Assembly: GCA_021234155.1 (NCBI GenBank)
Contig: JAJEKV010000057.1
Coordinates: 4,993,821 to 5,057,820 of the forward strand
Length of the DNA: 64,000 nucleotides
Direction: 5' to 3'
Source of the DNA: Isoetes taiwanensis
Taxonomy: Eukaryota; Streptophyta; Lycopodiopsida; Isoetales; Isoetaceae
Shown here: positions 31,659 to 43,700 of the stretch, piece by piece
Numbering within the stretch: position 1 is the stretch's first letter
Layout of the letters: every line of letters starts with the position of its first letter
The notes under the pieces: generated by a model
What the model was told of the DNA's origin: nothing
Seen by the model: only the letters and a program-made list of their open reading frames with translations
Database searches by the model: none
Translations under genes and position numbers: made by a program

Positions 31659-33689
31659 CCTTTTTACAATCTGTTTCCAGACTCTCAACCTTAATATTTC
31701 TTTCAGAAATACCAAGCTTGCAATTAGCAGCCTTAGAAACCTTACAGGATTCGATTTCTAAGCCAGAGACAAAGTTAAGTTCAAACATTTCATTATCCGA
31801 ATACAAATGCTCTATACCAAAATAAATTCCATTTCAAATATCAATTACACATATCCAATATTTGGTCATAAATGTTACCTTTCCCACTTCATATACATAT
31901 TTGAGAATAACTGTTTAATCATCAAACTATTCTTCCAACAGGATTACAGAAATGAAGAATTCCCAATGGAACGTGCTTACTTGATATTATCGAACCATAG
32001 CTTAAAAAACATCAAAGCATGGAGCAAGAAAACCTGGTTACCTGCAGTCAAACAGCCAAATATTAGCCAGGGTAGGGTAATTAAGGCAGGACTAACAGGT
32101 AAGCTATAGGTTTTCTTGGGTTTATCCCCTTCACCAAGCTTCAATGAAGACATAAATGTACATGTTAATTTACAGGATCTGGTCTTCTCATCCTGCCTTC
32201 CTTAACTGGGTTTAATTTTGGGTCAATTGTACAGATCCCAACATATCTAAGATGAACTCCCTTACCATGAAGCCATCGTGCTTTCAATCTTTATAGTTTC
32301 AACCATATGTTGTCAGTAAACCAGCTAGTACCTTATCTTTTAATCAAATTCAGTTTTCATTACTGGAAATGAAAAGATATGTCTGCATAAACCTTGTAAA
32401 TCTATCTATTATTCTGCCTTGGGGTGTACATATCCTGCAAATCTCACTTTATGTACTTTAAACAGCTTGACAAATCCTATTATTCCTTTAATCCTGCATC
32501 AGATCAGTGAGCCATCATTCATTTTGTTCAGATTTTTTCCAGTGTTTTAGATCACTAATTTTCATATGCCTAGTCATGCCCATAAACTGGTGTATAGCAG
32601 GGCCCTCTATAAGATTTGTAGATCTCATGAAATGCCCTTTTTATGGATAAGTTATTCCTGCACTATCTCATATATTATCCTTTTAATTCTTCCCAAGATC
32701 CACATGTATTTACACAGATTTATTGATATTCGTTCTCAAATCCTTTATCAGATCCAGCAAACATATTAAGTCATATATCTATCATGCATAATGCATCCAT
32801 ACATATTTTTCCACTGCAAGATCTATTTATCTTGTTTCAGAATTATCATATCAGCAATCTCACTTTAGATTATTCATTAAACATGAAATAAGAACCTGAA
32901 TGTGTTTCGAATTTTGCAGATCTCCCATATGTGAAGTTGCAGTAATTGGTATGTCCACAGCCTCAGCCTCCTTAAGAGTTGTAAGAGGATCTGCATCCTT
33001 AGCTTTCTGCTTCACCATTTCTTCAACTTTTCCATCCTTAGCAGCAACGTTGATCTCTCCATGGGACTGATTTCTGCTATTCTCACCAGCAGGACCTTTT
33101 GCATCTCTTCTGAAATCAAATAGCTTCTTATTCTTGGGTCCTTCTGACTTCCCAAACTCTAGCCTCTTTCTGGTAGCCATGTTAAGGTCACCTTTCTTCC
33201 TACCCATCAATGAGATGCTACACCCAATACAACATTCTTCCTCCAAATAGACTTTTGAGGCTCTCATTCCAAATGGGATTTTCACATCCATTATTTATGC
33301 ATTGGTTTGGTATGTCCTTAAAACGGATTCGGGCCCAATTTGGCCGTGTCCTTAGACATCCGACACCCTGGATATACCTAATCTTGAAAAAAGGACAAGT
33401 ACCTTATCCAGGCTGTAGATGGAGTGCTTGCCCACGCTGATCTGCCACCGTCCCTTGCCAAACGGCCATGGTCGATGATGTCTCACTTCTGTTAGAAACC
33501 CTAAAGTGTATATTGCAAGTAAACAAAGCTAAAAATAAAAAGTAGCAATATCTCCACCTATCGATATCCCCAATGTTATTTAAGGTGTATCATACTTTCT
33601 ACCTAGCACATGTCCATTTATGCTTGTTCCATGCTTCCCAATATTTTAAGATAAGAACAATTCAATAAAAAAAAAAAAAAAAAAAAAAA
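31659..33689 (-). repeat. Right (5' in coding sense) direct terminal repeat
   Basis: About 2,030 bp, the cleaner of the two copies. It would hold the promoter and first exon. It ends in a 23-A run (33667-33689). Confidence 0.85.
32860..33204 (-). CDS. Basic N-terminal exon candidate encoded in the right terminal repeat
   Basis: From ATG 33204 (MGRKKGDLNMATRKRLEFGK) the frame runs about 114 codons to 32860. The start is strongly Lys/Arg-rich, then KKLFDFRRDAKGPAGENSRN and a Lys/Glu coiled stretch. A highly basic N-terminus fits a nuclear or nucleic-acid-binding head of the element's protein, spliced to the internal exons. The left repeat carries the same start (27133) but the frame is broken. 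Possible splice donors were not resolved. Confidence 0.4.
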   Translation of the reverse strand, partial: GRKKGDLNMATRKRLEFGKSEGPKNKKLFDFRRDAKGPAGENSRNQSHGEINVAAKDGKVEEMVKQKAKDADPLTTLKEAEAVDIPITATSHMGDLQNSKHIQVLISCLMNNLK

Positions 33690-35820
33690 CAATTTGCATC
33701 ACACCATGCATATGAAAACATGGCCACATTATTATCATGGAAATTGCCTCCATTTGAGTTGAACATATCCCATTGCCTCTATTTGAGTTAAAATACACCA
33801 AACTATACTTCCACACAAGGCCTTGGGTTTTACAAAGAATGATAGTTTAATGGTCTATGTGTGGGTGTTTTTTTGCTAGTGGTGTACAAAAAAACGAAAT
33901 TCAAGCACTAAATCAGCACCTTCATAAGTAACATGTGCTCATGCCAATATGCTCATTATGTAATACCTAAATAAAGAACATCCGAATATTTTTGGAAGGG
34001 CAATGAAGGGTAGCTTGAAGGACAATCAACACTAAACCAACACCTGTGTCGCGATATGCTAAAGTGTGCATCACTAGTAAAAAAAAGACGCATCTCTAGT
34101 CTTATAACTCGATAGTCTATCTTGCAAAAACAGAATGTTGGCGTCCTTTAAATTAGCACCTTAATCAAATCGTTTACATGAGCAATATAATATCAAAACG
34201 AAGTACACGATACATTGAGTGGGCACATTGTCTAAATTTTGTTGTACCATTAAAACGACACAATCAATAGAAACATTGTACATATCATGGAAGATGCACC
34301 AATTACAAAGATATAGAATTCCATTAGTGGATATATGTACAAATTAAAGAATCCATCCGCTTTGATATACAGGTGATGCTTAATACGGCAATGTCTGTCC
34401 CATGAATATATAGGTGGAGCGAGCAATAAAAAAGGAATAAAGCATTAGACTATGTTAGTGCTACAACAACAAATGTAGGATAAATAATATGAGTCGAACT
34501 TAAGAGCTGAAGCTCTTGAGGTAAAGAGGCTGAGGAAAGTAGAGAAACTGAGTTGATTTTGGGAAAAGTGAAAACTACTTTCAGAGTCCTTCTGCTACCT
34601 TCTTGTGAAGCTCCATCATCATATGGTAGCACACTCCCTGCAACTAAAAGAACATTACAACCTTGATCCAACATAATCAGCACTACCAAAAACTTAAAAA
34701 ACATAAAACTAAAAAACCCATACATAAAAAACATAAAACTCAAAACCAATACTTCAATTGTCACGTGCTGTAATCGAAATGTCTCTTCAGCATACAATTC
34801 CAATATGGTGGCCTGGTATAGTATGCAATATAGACTGTTGCTGCTGTTAGATGTGAGGTGGAAATCCCCCCATGCTATAATCCGTGAGACAAAGTTCTAG
34901 CATCACCAAACAACACCTGGTCATCAGACAAGGCACCGTTAGAAGCCTAACCATAAAGACACAGAGTTTGGACAATCAGATTAAAAGACAATGTCTTCAG
35001 CATTTTTGTTTCCTGCAAATGTCAAGCAATCACGTCATATTGTTATGGCTAGAGGAAACTGTATACCCTGGGTTTGGCCCCACAAGCGATTAATACACAT
35101 ATAGCCTGCTATGGAACCCACAACAGATCATATAAGCTAAAGATGGCTACTTCTTAGTAAAATGAATATAATATGCAAATGTTCTATAACTTCTGGTTGA
35201 ACATTACCCATGCAGTCATAGATATACAAAAAAGAGTGCCTTAGATTCCATTTCCTACAAGTGCATAAAACCAAAAAAGACCTGAGGAAAGAAAGACCGA
35301 TTTAGAAAACTGTAATTTGGAAATCAAATTTTTAAGCTTAGCTAAAGGTGGGTTCCTCTTACCGAAATGAGTACAATATGCAACTGTTCTAGAACTTCTG
35401 TTCGAAGCATTATTAATCAAGCCTGCCATGCATATGAGAACTTCTGCAATGATGAATATAAAAGGAATGTTACTACACCAATACTGAGTGATACCTGTTG
35501 ATCTCATTTCCAAAGAAACAGTGACTGAAGATCATTAATATGTCCAAAACCCTTAAGTTGCAGAGGTACTGGATCTTCATTAAGCCTTGTCGAAAAATTC
35601 AGAATTAGAATATGAAGAGCTAAACCAGTGTAGAAGCTATAGACTCATACATGCTCCTTAGAATATGAGTATGAACAACTTCGCGATGATCTATACCGCC
35701 AATACAATCAGTTAGAAGAGTAAGAGAAGTGATAGTACTAGTTCGATAAAATCCTGCATGTGTGCAAAATAGGTGCCTTCAATGGAAGAAAACACATTCA
35801 TAAATGTAACATTGTTTCGC
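33690..35820. other. AT-rich intergenic DNA, no gene seen
   Basis: No recognisable domains on either strand. A minus-strand frame at 34450-34803 is Phe/Val/Leu-rich with reiterated KNIKL/FMFF-like text from a local repeat (AAAAAACATAAAACT, three times at 34695-34745) and is judged spurious. Confidence 0.35.
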
Positions 35821-35829
35821 CTGATGCCC

Positions 35830-36330
35830 TTCTATTGCATTTGTCTGTAATGTTTGAAGCTCTTGCCATCTATACACTGAAGATAATAGACCATAATTGT
35901 TGAATTCCACGAAACGTTATTTTGAACCAGCGTACATAAAACATTAGCACTTTCTACAATGATATTTAAATTGTATCTAGCTATTATAATATCTGAGTGT
36001 AGCTTCTTGCCTAAGGACAGGGCTGCTACACTTGCACATGCACCAAAGGTGCGAATAAATGTAACTAAATATGGTTTGATATTCCTCAACACCATTTGAT
36101 CAAAAGACTAAGAGCTTCTTCTGCATATGCAATATGAGAATATTTTGATATCAGTGTTGTCCACGTGAAGACATTATGGGCTGGGACTCCACCATGAGCA
36201 TAAAATATGCTCCCACAATTTGCAAGCAAATGTGTGAGTGAAGTGCCAACAAGGACATCAAGCCCGTGATCCAAATTCAAAACATACCCGTGAAATCTCT
36301 TTCCTTGTTCTGCAGATTGTATAACCAACC
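35830..36330 (-). pseudogene. PPR protein fragment (PLS type)
   Basis: Minus strand, two frames in series. First 36328-36086: AEQGKRFHGYVLNLDHGLDV, LVGTSLTHLLANCGSIFYAH, HNVFTWTTLISKYSHIAYAE. Then 36095-35832: NIKPYLVTFIRTFGACASVA followed by ALSLGKKLHSDIIIARYNLN and NNVSWNSTIM. This is the regular order of PLS repeats. The frame shift at about 36090 and in-frame degeneration mark decay. No start, transit peptide or DYW domain is attached. Confidence 0.75.
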
Positions 36331-38840
36331 AAGAAGAGGTACTCTATACATGAAAATGACCACAATAGGTAAAAGAGCACTGCAACACATAGGAGAACAG
36401 TTAGAAAGCCTTGTACATAATCCATCAACCATCCCTTTTATCTAAGGCTTATCTATTGCAACGTAGACTACTCATGGCATCTATTCCTGAATAGTTCACA
36501 ACCTAAATTTACTGGCGAGTTCATCTCGTGCATCAATTGCTCCTAATAGGGTGCTAGGAGTACATAATTGGTGTCAAGTACCAGCTAAGAGTTAGCAATA
36601 GATTTTACTTGATGTAGGTGATACCAACAAGATGACATAGCCTGTATTTTATATAAAGGAACGATTGGAACTTTCATACATGAGATGAGGTCCATGTATA
36701 CCCTCAAAAGGGTTAAAATAAAAGTCCCTACAACCATCGTCCAAGACCAGACCATATAGTTCCTGGGGGGAAAATAAATTGGAAAGTTGGAAGAAACTAT
36801 CCATGATAAATGACCAAGCAAGAAGAGCTTCTGAATGACGTGGCGGACACATGGCATACCTCGAAGTGCACGAAATCCTACACCTTGGGTTAGGCAACCT
36901 TGCTAAACAAGAGAAAATTTTGATAATTCTGTAATGCCAATGGCGAACCTTGAGACATTATTGGATTCCCTGGTTGATCTTGCATCCTTGAGCACAACAT
37001 GATCCATTGGCCAATGTAGAGCTCCATCTACTGCACAATTTGTAAGAAGAGGAAACAAATGGAGTTTCTTTTTGTTTGTCTAAAGTTGGGATTGTCAAAA
37101 TTGCCTGTCTAAAAATAGGAGGATGCCAAAATGTTAACTGTACTTTTGGAACCTGTGTGATAGCGTGCGTGCCAAAAGGCATAACTTCATTGGTTTTCAT
37201 TCACAAATTTTTAGTTTGGCCTATAATATGATTTCACTCTTAGGTTGAGATTCGATTAGGATAAGATAAGATAAGATAAATTTTTTATGTCATTAGGGTG
37301 AATGTCTTTGAGGACGTGGCACATTGAAGTTCCTTGATCTAAATTATAGATTTTAATGGGTATTCCGCATATGAAACATAAAAAGTCCATATAGGACACA
37401 TAAAGGATCAAGAAAGAAAAATAAAAGAAAACAAGGTGTTGCGCACTACGGGTTGCCCTCTAGGGGGCTGAAGGTATAATTTACATATTTTTTGGGTATA
37501 TTTTATATCTTAGAAAAAATTGATTGGGAGGGAGGTTATGGATTATAATAGAGTGGTTATCAGGTTTCGGCCTTATGATAAGCAATTGGTTTGTGGATGA
37601 CATCCACAGTGATGTTTAGGAGGTATACAAAAGAAGAAGAGCCAAATTGAAGGGCCGATTTGAGGTGCTGGAGCATTCCTAACCACAATGATGCATTGCA
37701 ACATTTTAAAATAGGTGCGTCGAGGGTTATCTCGATCAAACCCTTGGCAACTGTTGGATGAAGGTGCAATTAAAACTTGGGATAGCTAGCAACGAGAGAT
37801 TATCATGATAATCTCTTGAAACTACTGTGAATAATCTATTGAAAGAGATCTAGCCATCAAATTCATAGATAACCTTACAAATATATGCATCAATACTATA
37901 CATTCGCACACATTCAATGCAAAGCCATCATTCCAACCTTGACTTTTAACACATTGTGAAATTAACAATTAAATAAAGTAAAAGTCTCGACCATGATCCT
38001 CCTCAGTAATGAATATATAATATCATTTCCTCCTGCTCTTACCAGCCTCTTCACAACCTGCAATTGATATAATCATTGGACATACTTCTTGTCAACAAGG
38101 TCTTTGATTTGATTGTTAAGAACAAGATGCTGTAACACATTGCTCAAGTCTGGTGTATGTACTGGTATATACAAAGAAACTAGATGGAAGAAGAAAACCG
38201 AATGGGACAATATAGTTTTAACAACACAATTGCTAAATTGCATAGCATGAATTCCGTAACACTTTACCCATTTTGCACTCAACAAAGGATGCCTTCCAAC
38301 TTCAATACCTACAAGACAAAGTGCGCCTTTCTACAATAGTCCAGATAATAGGGATGTGTTGTTGCTTTTCAGAAAGAGAGATGCTTTTTCTGAAAGAGGA
38401 TGTCATTATAAGATAACTTTTCCAAAAAAATTATTCAGACTGATAAACAAGATATAAATCACTGAAACACACATCTAAAGATTGGTACATTAGATTCTTA
38501 TACCCAAGGATAGCTTCCTGAACCACTTCCTTATTTCTTAGCAGAGATTTTACTTGTATTTGGAGAACAGCGTTCTTATTGATGGTTTGCTGCTAAATGC
38601 AGAAACAAGCTACAAAGGAATTAAAATCCTAATAGCGTGTCTGGAAGACTTTGGAATAGAGAACATTTTACATATCTTTATGTTTGCAAGAATTAAAACT
38701 TATACCCTACATGTGTATTATGCATCCTTGCAAAGAGTTCCAGTTTTCAGGTTCGTGGACTCATCCTCTCCAACATTGGATACATCTGCAAATTGTTAAA
38801 GTCATCCTCTTTTATCTTGCAGAATAGAATATCCAATGCA
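36331..38840. other. Intergenic DNA, no gene seen
   Basis: Contains a (GATAA)4 simple repeat at 37260-37281 and the partner of the dispersed repeat at 36868-36903. No domain-bearing frames, no C-terminal exon of the neighbouring methyltransferase found. Confidence 0.35.
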
Positions 38841-38843
38841 GAC

Positions 38844-39449
38844 CTCATCTGGCTTGCGACTTGTCTCCCGAACTTCAGCAACTATAACGTCTGTATCAAT
38901 ATTTCTAATCATCTCGGGATGGCCCTTGATTACAACCAAGCAATGTTCCTTTGAGTGATTTAACCAATGACCCGTATGTCCCGTTCGTCATGTTCATATT
39001 ATTCGTTGAAGTTGATTTGTCTTTACCGATATCAGTTCCTCCACACGCTTGTAACCCCACAATTCTAGGCTGATGCATATTTTTAGAATTTTAAAATACT
39101 GTTTATATGAAATTACTAAGATAAATGCAACTTGTTGCCTAAATTTTCAAGCAATACGAAACTTATAGTTTTCAATAAAAAAAAAAAGCATCTAACAACG
39201 TAAATGAGGAGACACAAATCAATAAGCAAATAATCACCACTCTCTTCCAAGCTCCATTGCTCGTCGCGTTACTCAAAGGAAAATAAGACCATCGGTCCGC
39301 AATGCAGGTACATTCAGGTTTCACATCTCGTCATCTGCCATTGTACCATATGGCAACTTCATGTGAATATCCCATGGTGGATCTGCCATTATTACTGCAA
39401 ATTTTTCCAGCACATCCATCTTAAAATTTCTCATGTCACTATTTATCCA
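38844..39449 (-). pseudogene. MTA/METTL3-like m6A RNA methyltransferase fragment (two exons)
   Basis: Exon A (39449-39241) reads WINSDMRNFKMDVLEKFAVI then MADPPWDIHMKLPYGTMADD, with the DPPW catalytic motif of MT-A70 enzymes, and NLNVPALRTDGLIFL, RRAMELGRE. Intron 39240-39070 has GT and CAG ends. Exon B (39069-38844) reads LELWGYKRVEELISVKTNQL and [20 protein letters not shown] then [18 protein letters not shown], ending at a GT donor. MTA installs N6-methyladenosine in nuclear mRNA as the catalytic partner of MTB. Stops (TGA) interrupt DEM*NLNV, FL*VT and RII*T*RT. Introns are kept, so it is not a processed copy. The lesions mostly sit where the family would have CAGG or TGG, the contexts miscalled elsewhere here, so a functional gene is not excluded. 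N- and C-terminal exons not found. Confidence 0.75.
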
Positions 39450-40700
39450 CTGGGTTCACCAAGTTCAACTTCTGAACAGTAATCAGCCGTATTTTTGTTA
39501 AGCTTTCTGAGGGGGCAGAAGCCCCATCATTCCTGGTACATCGGGTGTTGGATTCAATCCATAAACATACTTGCTGGTCTACAGCATAAAACAGCTTATC
39601 TCATCAGTTTTGCAAGCATAATTGATATAACTAAAAATTGTAATTGTTTCTGGTTTCCTCTTAAAGCAATGTAGGAAATAGCAATACAGTAGGGGCCATG
39701 ATTTTCTGTGATAAACCAAGCTCACAACAAGGGTCATGATGATGATATATTCTTGGTATGACCCACATAAGGTCTGTCTTATGGGACTAACAAGGTTAGT
39801 GGCTCGCAAGCAAATCTCAATGTCAGTTTGGTTCATTATCCTTGAATCAAAACCATTCCAACTGCTTTTTTGTATCCCTATATGTCCTTATGTATGTCAT
39901 GGTGTTTTGAAGGATTTAAGCAACTTAATGTAGAGAAGTGTCGAGCACTACTCTAAAGAAGGTATTCTGTAGATGATCCTAAAGATTACATAAAAGCATC
40001 TACCAAATCATAAAGATGACATGAAAAGCATGAAAGACATTGTATTAGCACCATGCTTGTCCTTTCCATTCGAAACTGTTACCGCTTCAATCCATCTCTT
40101 TGCCGGAAGCAGAGATTGCTCTGCCAATAACCTCTTGCCCTAAACTAAGCGAGCTCATCATCATCCCGATCATCATACGAGGGGCACATTTTCTCCTGCA
40201 CCATAATTCGTTGTGAAGAGAACTATCTTTTTTCTGCCATATCCCCAGGGGCTCGAAGATGTCCAGGGGGCTTGATCATTTGCACGACATCAAAATTCAT
40301 GCCGGTTGGGCAGTTCCAACAGCACTGACGGGCAAAGAGGCTGACCGCCAGTTTACTGGCAATAGCCAGTTTGGAGCAATTTTTAGAATATTCTAGGCAT
40401 ATATCGGCATATGCTTAAAATATGCCAAAAACCCATATAAGCAAGGCTTTGCCCCCCTAGGAGCAACCCAAAAATGGAGATCCGCATAGCAACATTTGAG
40501 CAATATACACTTGTATCATTTTTTAGGGCCAGCCAACATTGGTTGTCGTTTTAAAACGGTCTTAACAAGCTAGTATTTTGAATTTAACTTCCACTCAAGT
40601 GGAAACATAACAACCATCAGTTTCTGAATGGCAAAATTATATTGGATTTTTAATTAGAATTTTAGGTTTTAACATAGTTGAATCTCACCCTTAGATATAT
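39450..40700. other. Flank of the methyltransferase fragment; further exons not identified
   Basis: A less AT-rich block at 40078-40340 translates on the minus strand to text such as KMCPSYDDRDDDELA between stops and might be a decayed upstream exon, but it could not be matched to MTA by eye. Confidence 0.25.
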
Positions 40701-40701
40701 A

Positions 40702-40730
40702 CTAGTAATGGGTGCCCGGCGTTGCCGGGC
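40702..40730 (-). mobile_element. Helitron 3' terminus (copy b)
   Basis: Minus strand: perfect 7-bp stem GCCCGGC-AAC-GCCGGGC (40730-40714), 8-base spacer, CTAG (40705-40702), then TATATATC. Same family as copies at 7462 and 51718. Body would extend right of 40730; no RepHel gene follows. Confidence 0.65.
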
Positions 40731-43700
40731 ATAAGTACGGTTCTGTGCGACAACCATGAACTTGTAGACAAACTTATAATACCTAACGATACCTGAGGTG
40801 GAAAGAAGAGAAAAATTGGCGAACAGAGATATCGGGAACTCAAATTCTGTCACTATCATATCTTCCTCGATGAACATAATACAATGTGTTGTTTTGCTCA
40901 CTTGATGCATATATTTGCTTATGAGGAGACATTTAGAGCAAAAGGAAGGCATGTATCTACAGTATGTATTAAAAGATTTTTGTTATGGATGGAGTTCCAT
41001 ACAAACGAAAAAGTGGAACTTGACTCAGCATTCTTATTACACATTATGTCAATAAAGGGTAATATAGCGAGTTGCTTTATTAAATTATGTTGGACATTGG
41101 TATGCCTTCCTAATGCAAGGTGCACTTTGATTCCAATGTAAGTAAGAATGTGCCATGAATTGCAATTTTGAGAGGTTGCAAATGCAAAAGGTGAAATACC
41201 ATATCAACAATAATAAAGCAACTTCGCCTAAACATATGCAGTGTTACATCATTGTGGCTATGATCACATTTGAAAGCATGTAAGATGCATGATTCATTTA
41301 GGAGGCTCTTAGATTGCTGAAAAGGGGTTCAATGAAGAGAAACATCTCAACAAAATTTTATTGAATTAGAAAGCGAATATAGATGTGGAAATGTGAACCT
41401 TGAATATGACGCATTCTAATAGCTGATCAAAAGAACAATTGCATGCATTTGAAGCTTTTTGCATATTCGCAAAATCCTTTTGAGCTTCAGTTTAAAAAAT
41501 TATTTTTGCAAAATCCTCAATATAACAGATGCATGGCTTTTGAGCTTCACTTTGAGAAATTCAGCAATAATTCATGTGGATAAAATTACGCATCTGGTAC
41601 AATTAGCTGGCTGGACAGTTAAATTTAAAAGGACATCATAGACATTTCGCATGAAATGCAATCACACAGACACAAACTGGCCTTTACCAACTCACAACTT
41701 GGATAAATGCCCATGGCCTCCAATTCCGCTCTTGCTCCAAAAGTTTACAACAAACTCGACAAAAAGATAATACATGGAATGTTGCTTGTATTGATCATGT
41801 GTAGAGTGGCAAATCTACTGGAAGTTAAAGCCCCGGACATGACATATTGTATTGAGACTGGTCATTAATATCAAAATGTGCCCCATTCATCCACACTCAA
41901 AGTGAAGAGCTGACCACTAATTAAAGACAAATGTCCTTGTATACCCAATTTACCTGACAGACTAAGGAATTTTAGTTCCTAGCTACTTGTCTCAACTCCA
42001 ACTAATGTACTATAATGATTTATTGAACACTTACAATGCATTAACGGTGTGCTCCAGACCATTCATAATGCAGATGACTAATCCTGCACAGAAATAAAAG
42101 GAAGGATAGATATCTGGCTAGCACTACAATAGCGATCCTCTAAGACACACGAATCTGTGCAAAAGGTGGACATCACAAAGTGAATATGCAAAAGGCAGAC
42201 AATTACACAGACACTCACACAGACATGCATGCAACAACATATGTCTCACCACAACATCAATGGGTACATATTAACACTTTCTACAACCACATCCTTGCCC
42301 AGAGTTTTGAGTAACCAAAATAACCAAATGAGTAAAGCAAAAACTAAGTGCCTATGGTCCTGGAAAAATAGCGTCTGTAAAAAGCTCCCATTGCAGAACA
42401 ATACCCTTGAGCACAAAGTCTATTAATATGTAGCTGCTGCAGTATTTAATGCAGCGTTGACAAAACCATTTATGTGGTTTACCTAGTTTAAGAAAAGCAC
42501 TTCCTAAATATTTTATTTTTTCAATGCTAGCGTTGACATATATCTATAAAGGACTCACATAAATTTGCAGCCTCGTCCTGAATGAAAGTTATTGAGAACT
42601 TAAACTTGCCTTCTCAACACAAATGCTCCTTACTCATGACCTGCCAGAAAAGTAGATTAAGTAACAATTGACTCAAAATTTGCAACTGTTTGAAAGGGAA
42701 GCAGTGTGTCAATTAAAAAGATAATGCCAAGACAGGGAACTGCTCTGCGTATATATACATATGTGAAGACGATCTTGCCGATATTGATTATCAAGATGAA
42801 TGGTCTACATGTTGCATCTGTACAAACAACGATAAGTTGAAGCTGAGAGGATAAGTAATACATTGGATATTGCCTAGCCATTGGATATTTTCTAGTCTCC
42901 TGTTTTGACCAGAGGGCAGAGAAACTCCAATGGCAGACAACCTCCTCTTTTAGGCCATTACCTCTAATATGAAGCCTAAAGGGTGACTTCAGGTGCTCCA
43001 AGAGGCCTTCATTTAAATGCGGGCATGTATATACGCAGGTTTTACTGCAGAATAATATAAGGCAAAGGACAGGACCAAGGGGCCATTCATTTCTTTCGCT
43101 CTACACGTCTTTGTAAATGTGCATTGTTAAATCAAAGTGGAAGGAGACAACATTTACAATGCATATTATGCTTCTACATATATAGAACGAAAATGACAAA
43201 ATTTAATAGAGATTGTGATTTTAGCTGAGACAAATATCAAAAGCCTGCAGAGTTGTTGTGCAGCTGCTAGCACCACAAAGAAGGGATCTAACATCAATTG
43301 CGTAAATTTTATCATATCTAATTACTGCATTTGCTAGAGAGTGGATGGAGAGCTAGGACTCCTAGAAAAAGAATAATAAAATATGGAAGCAAATCAAATG
43401 TGAAGATTTAAATGTTTAACAGAGCTATGACAATCTGTTTGCCTTGCCTGAGAAGAAAATACAGTAGTAAATGCAGGCTATATAGGAGGAATTAGAATGC
43501 AAGCATAAACAATATAGACTACCAAAAAATTTAAATTTGTATCCACTTTACCAAAGCAACAAAGAAATGAAGAAAAAATTGTATGCCAAGATACCATGCA
43601 CGGAGGGTGCCAAGATACTTACCAAACTGGGTTTTTCCACAACATTGCTTTTAATTAAGCGATGGGAAGCTGCACATCTGCCAAATAAGAAGCCTTCAAA

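Larger units (their letters stand above)
25571..33689 (-). mobile_element. Penelope-like retroelement with 2-kb direct terminal repeats
   Basis: An 8.1-kb unit: left direct repeat 25591-27597, internal region 27598-31651 coding on the minus strand, right direct repeat 31659-33689. The repeats are near-identical over 2 kb, starting CCTTTTTACAATCTGTTTCC and ending GAACAATTCAATAAAAAAA. An intact reverse transcriptase of Penelope/TERT style occupies the interior, with no integrase, RNase H, protease or gag. Penelope-like elements are known to carry such pseudo-LTRs. No GIY-YIG endonuclease was seen, so an endonuclease-lacking form is likely. A-runs border every module. No clear target-site duplication was found. 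Confidence 0.65.

Noticed and set aside
25571-33689. Ordinary LTR retrotransposon (copia/gypsy) for the 8.1-kb element
   Set aside because: No TG...CA ends, primer-binding site, polypurine tract, protease, RNase H or integrase; RT motifs are of the Penelope/TERT kind.
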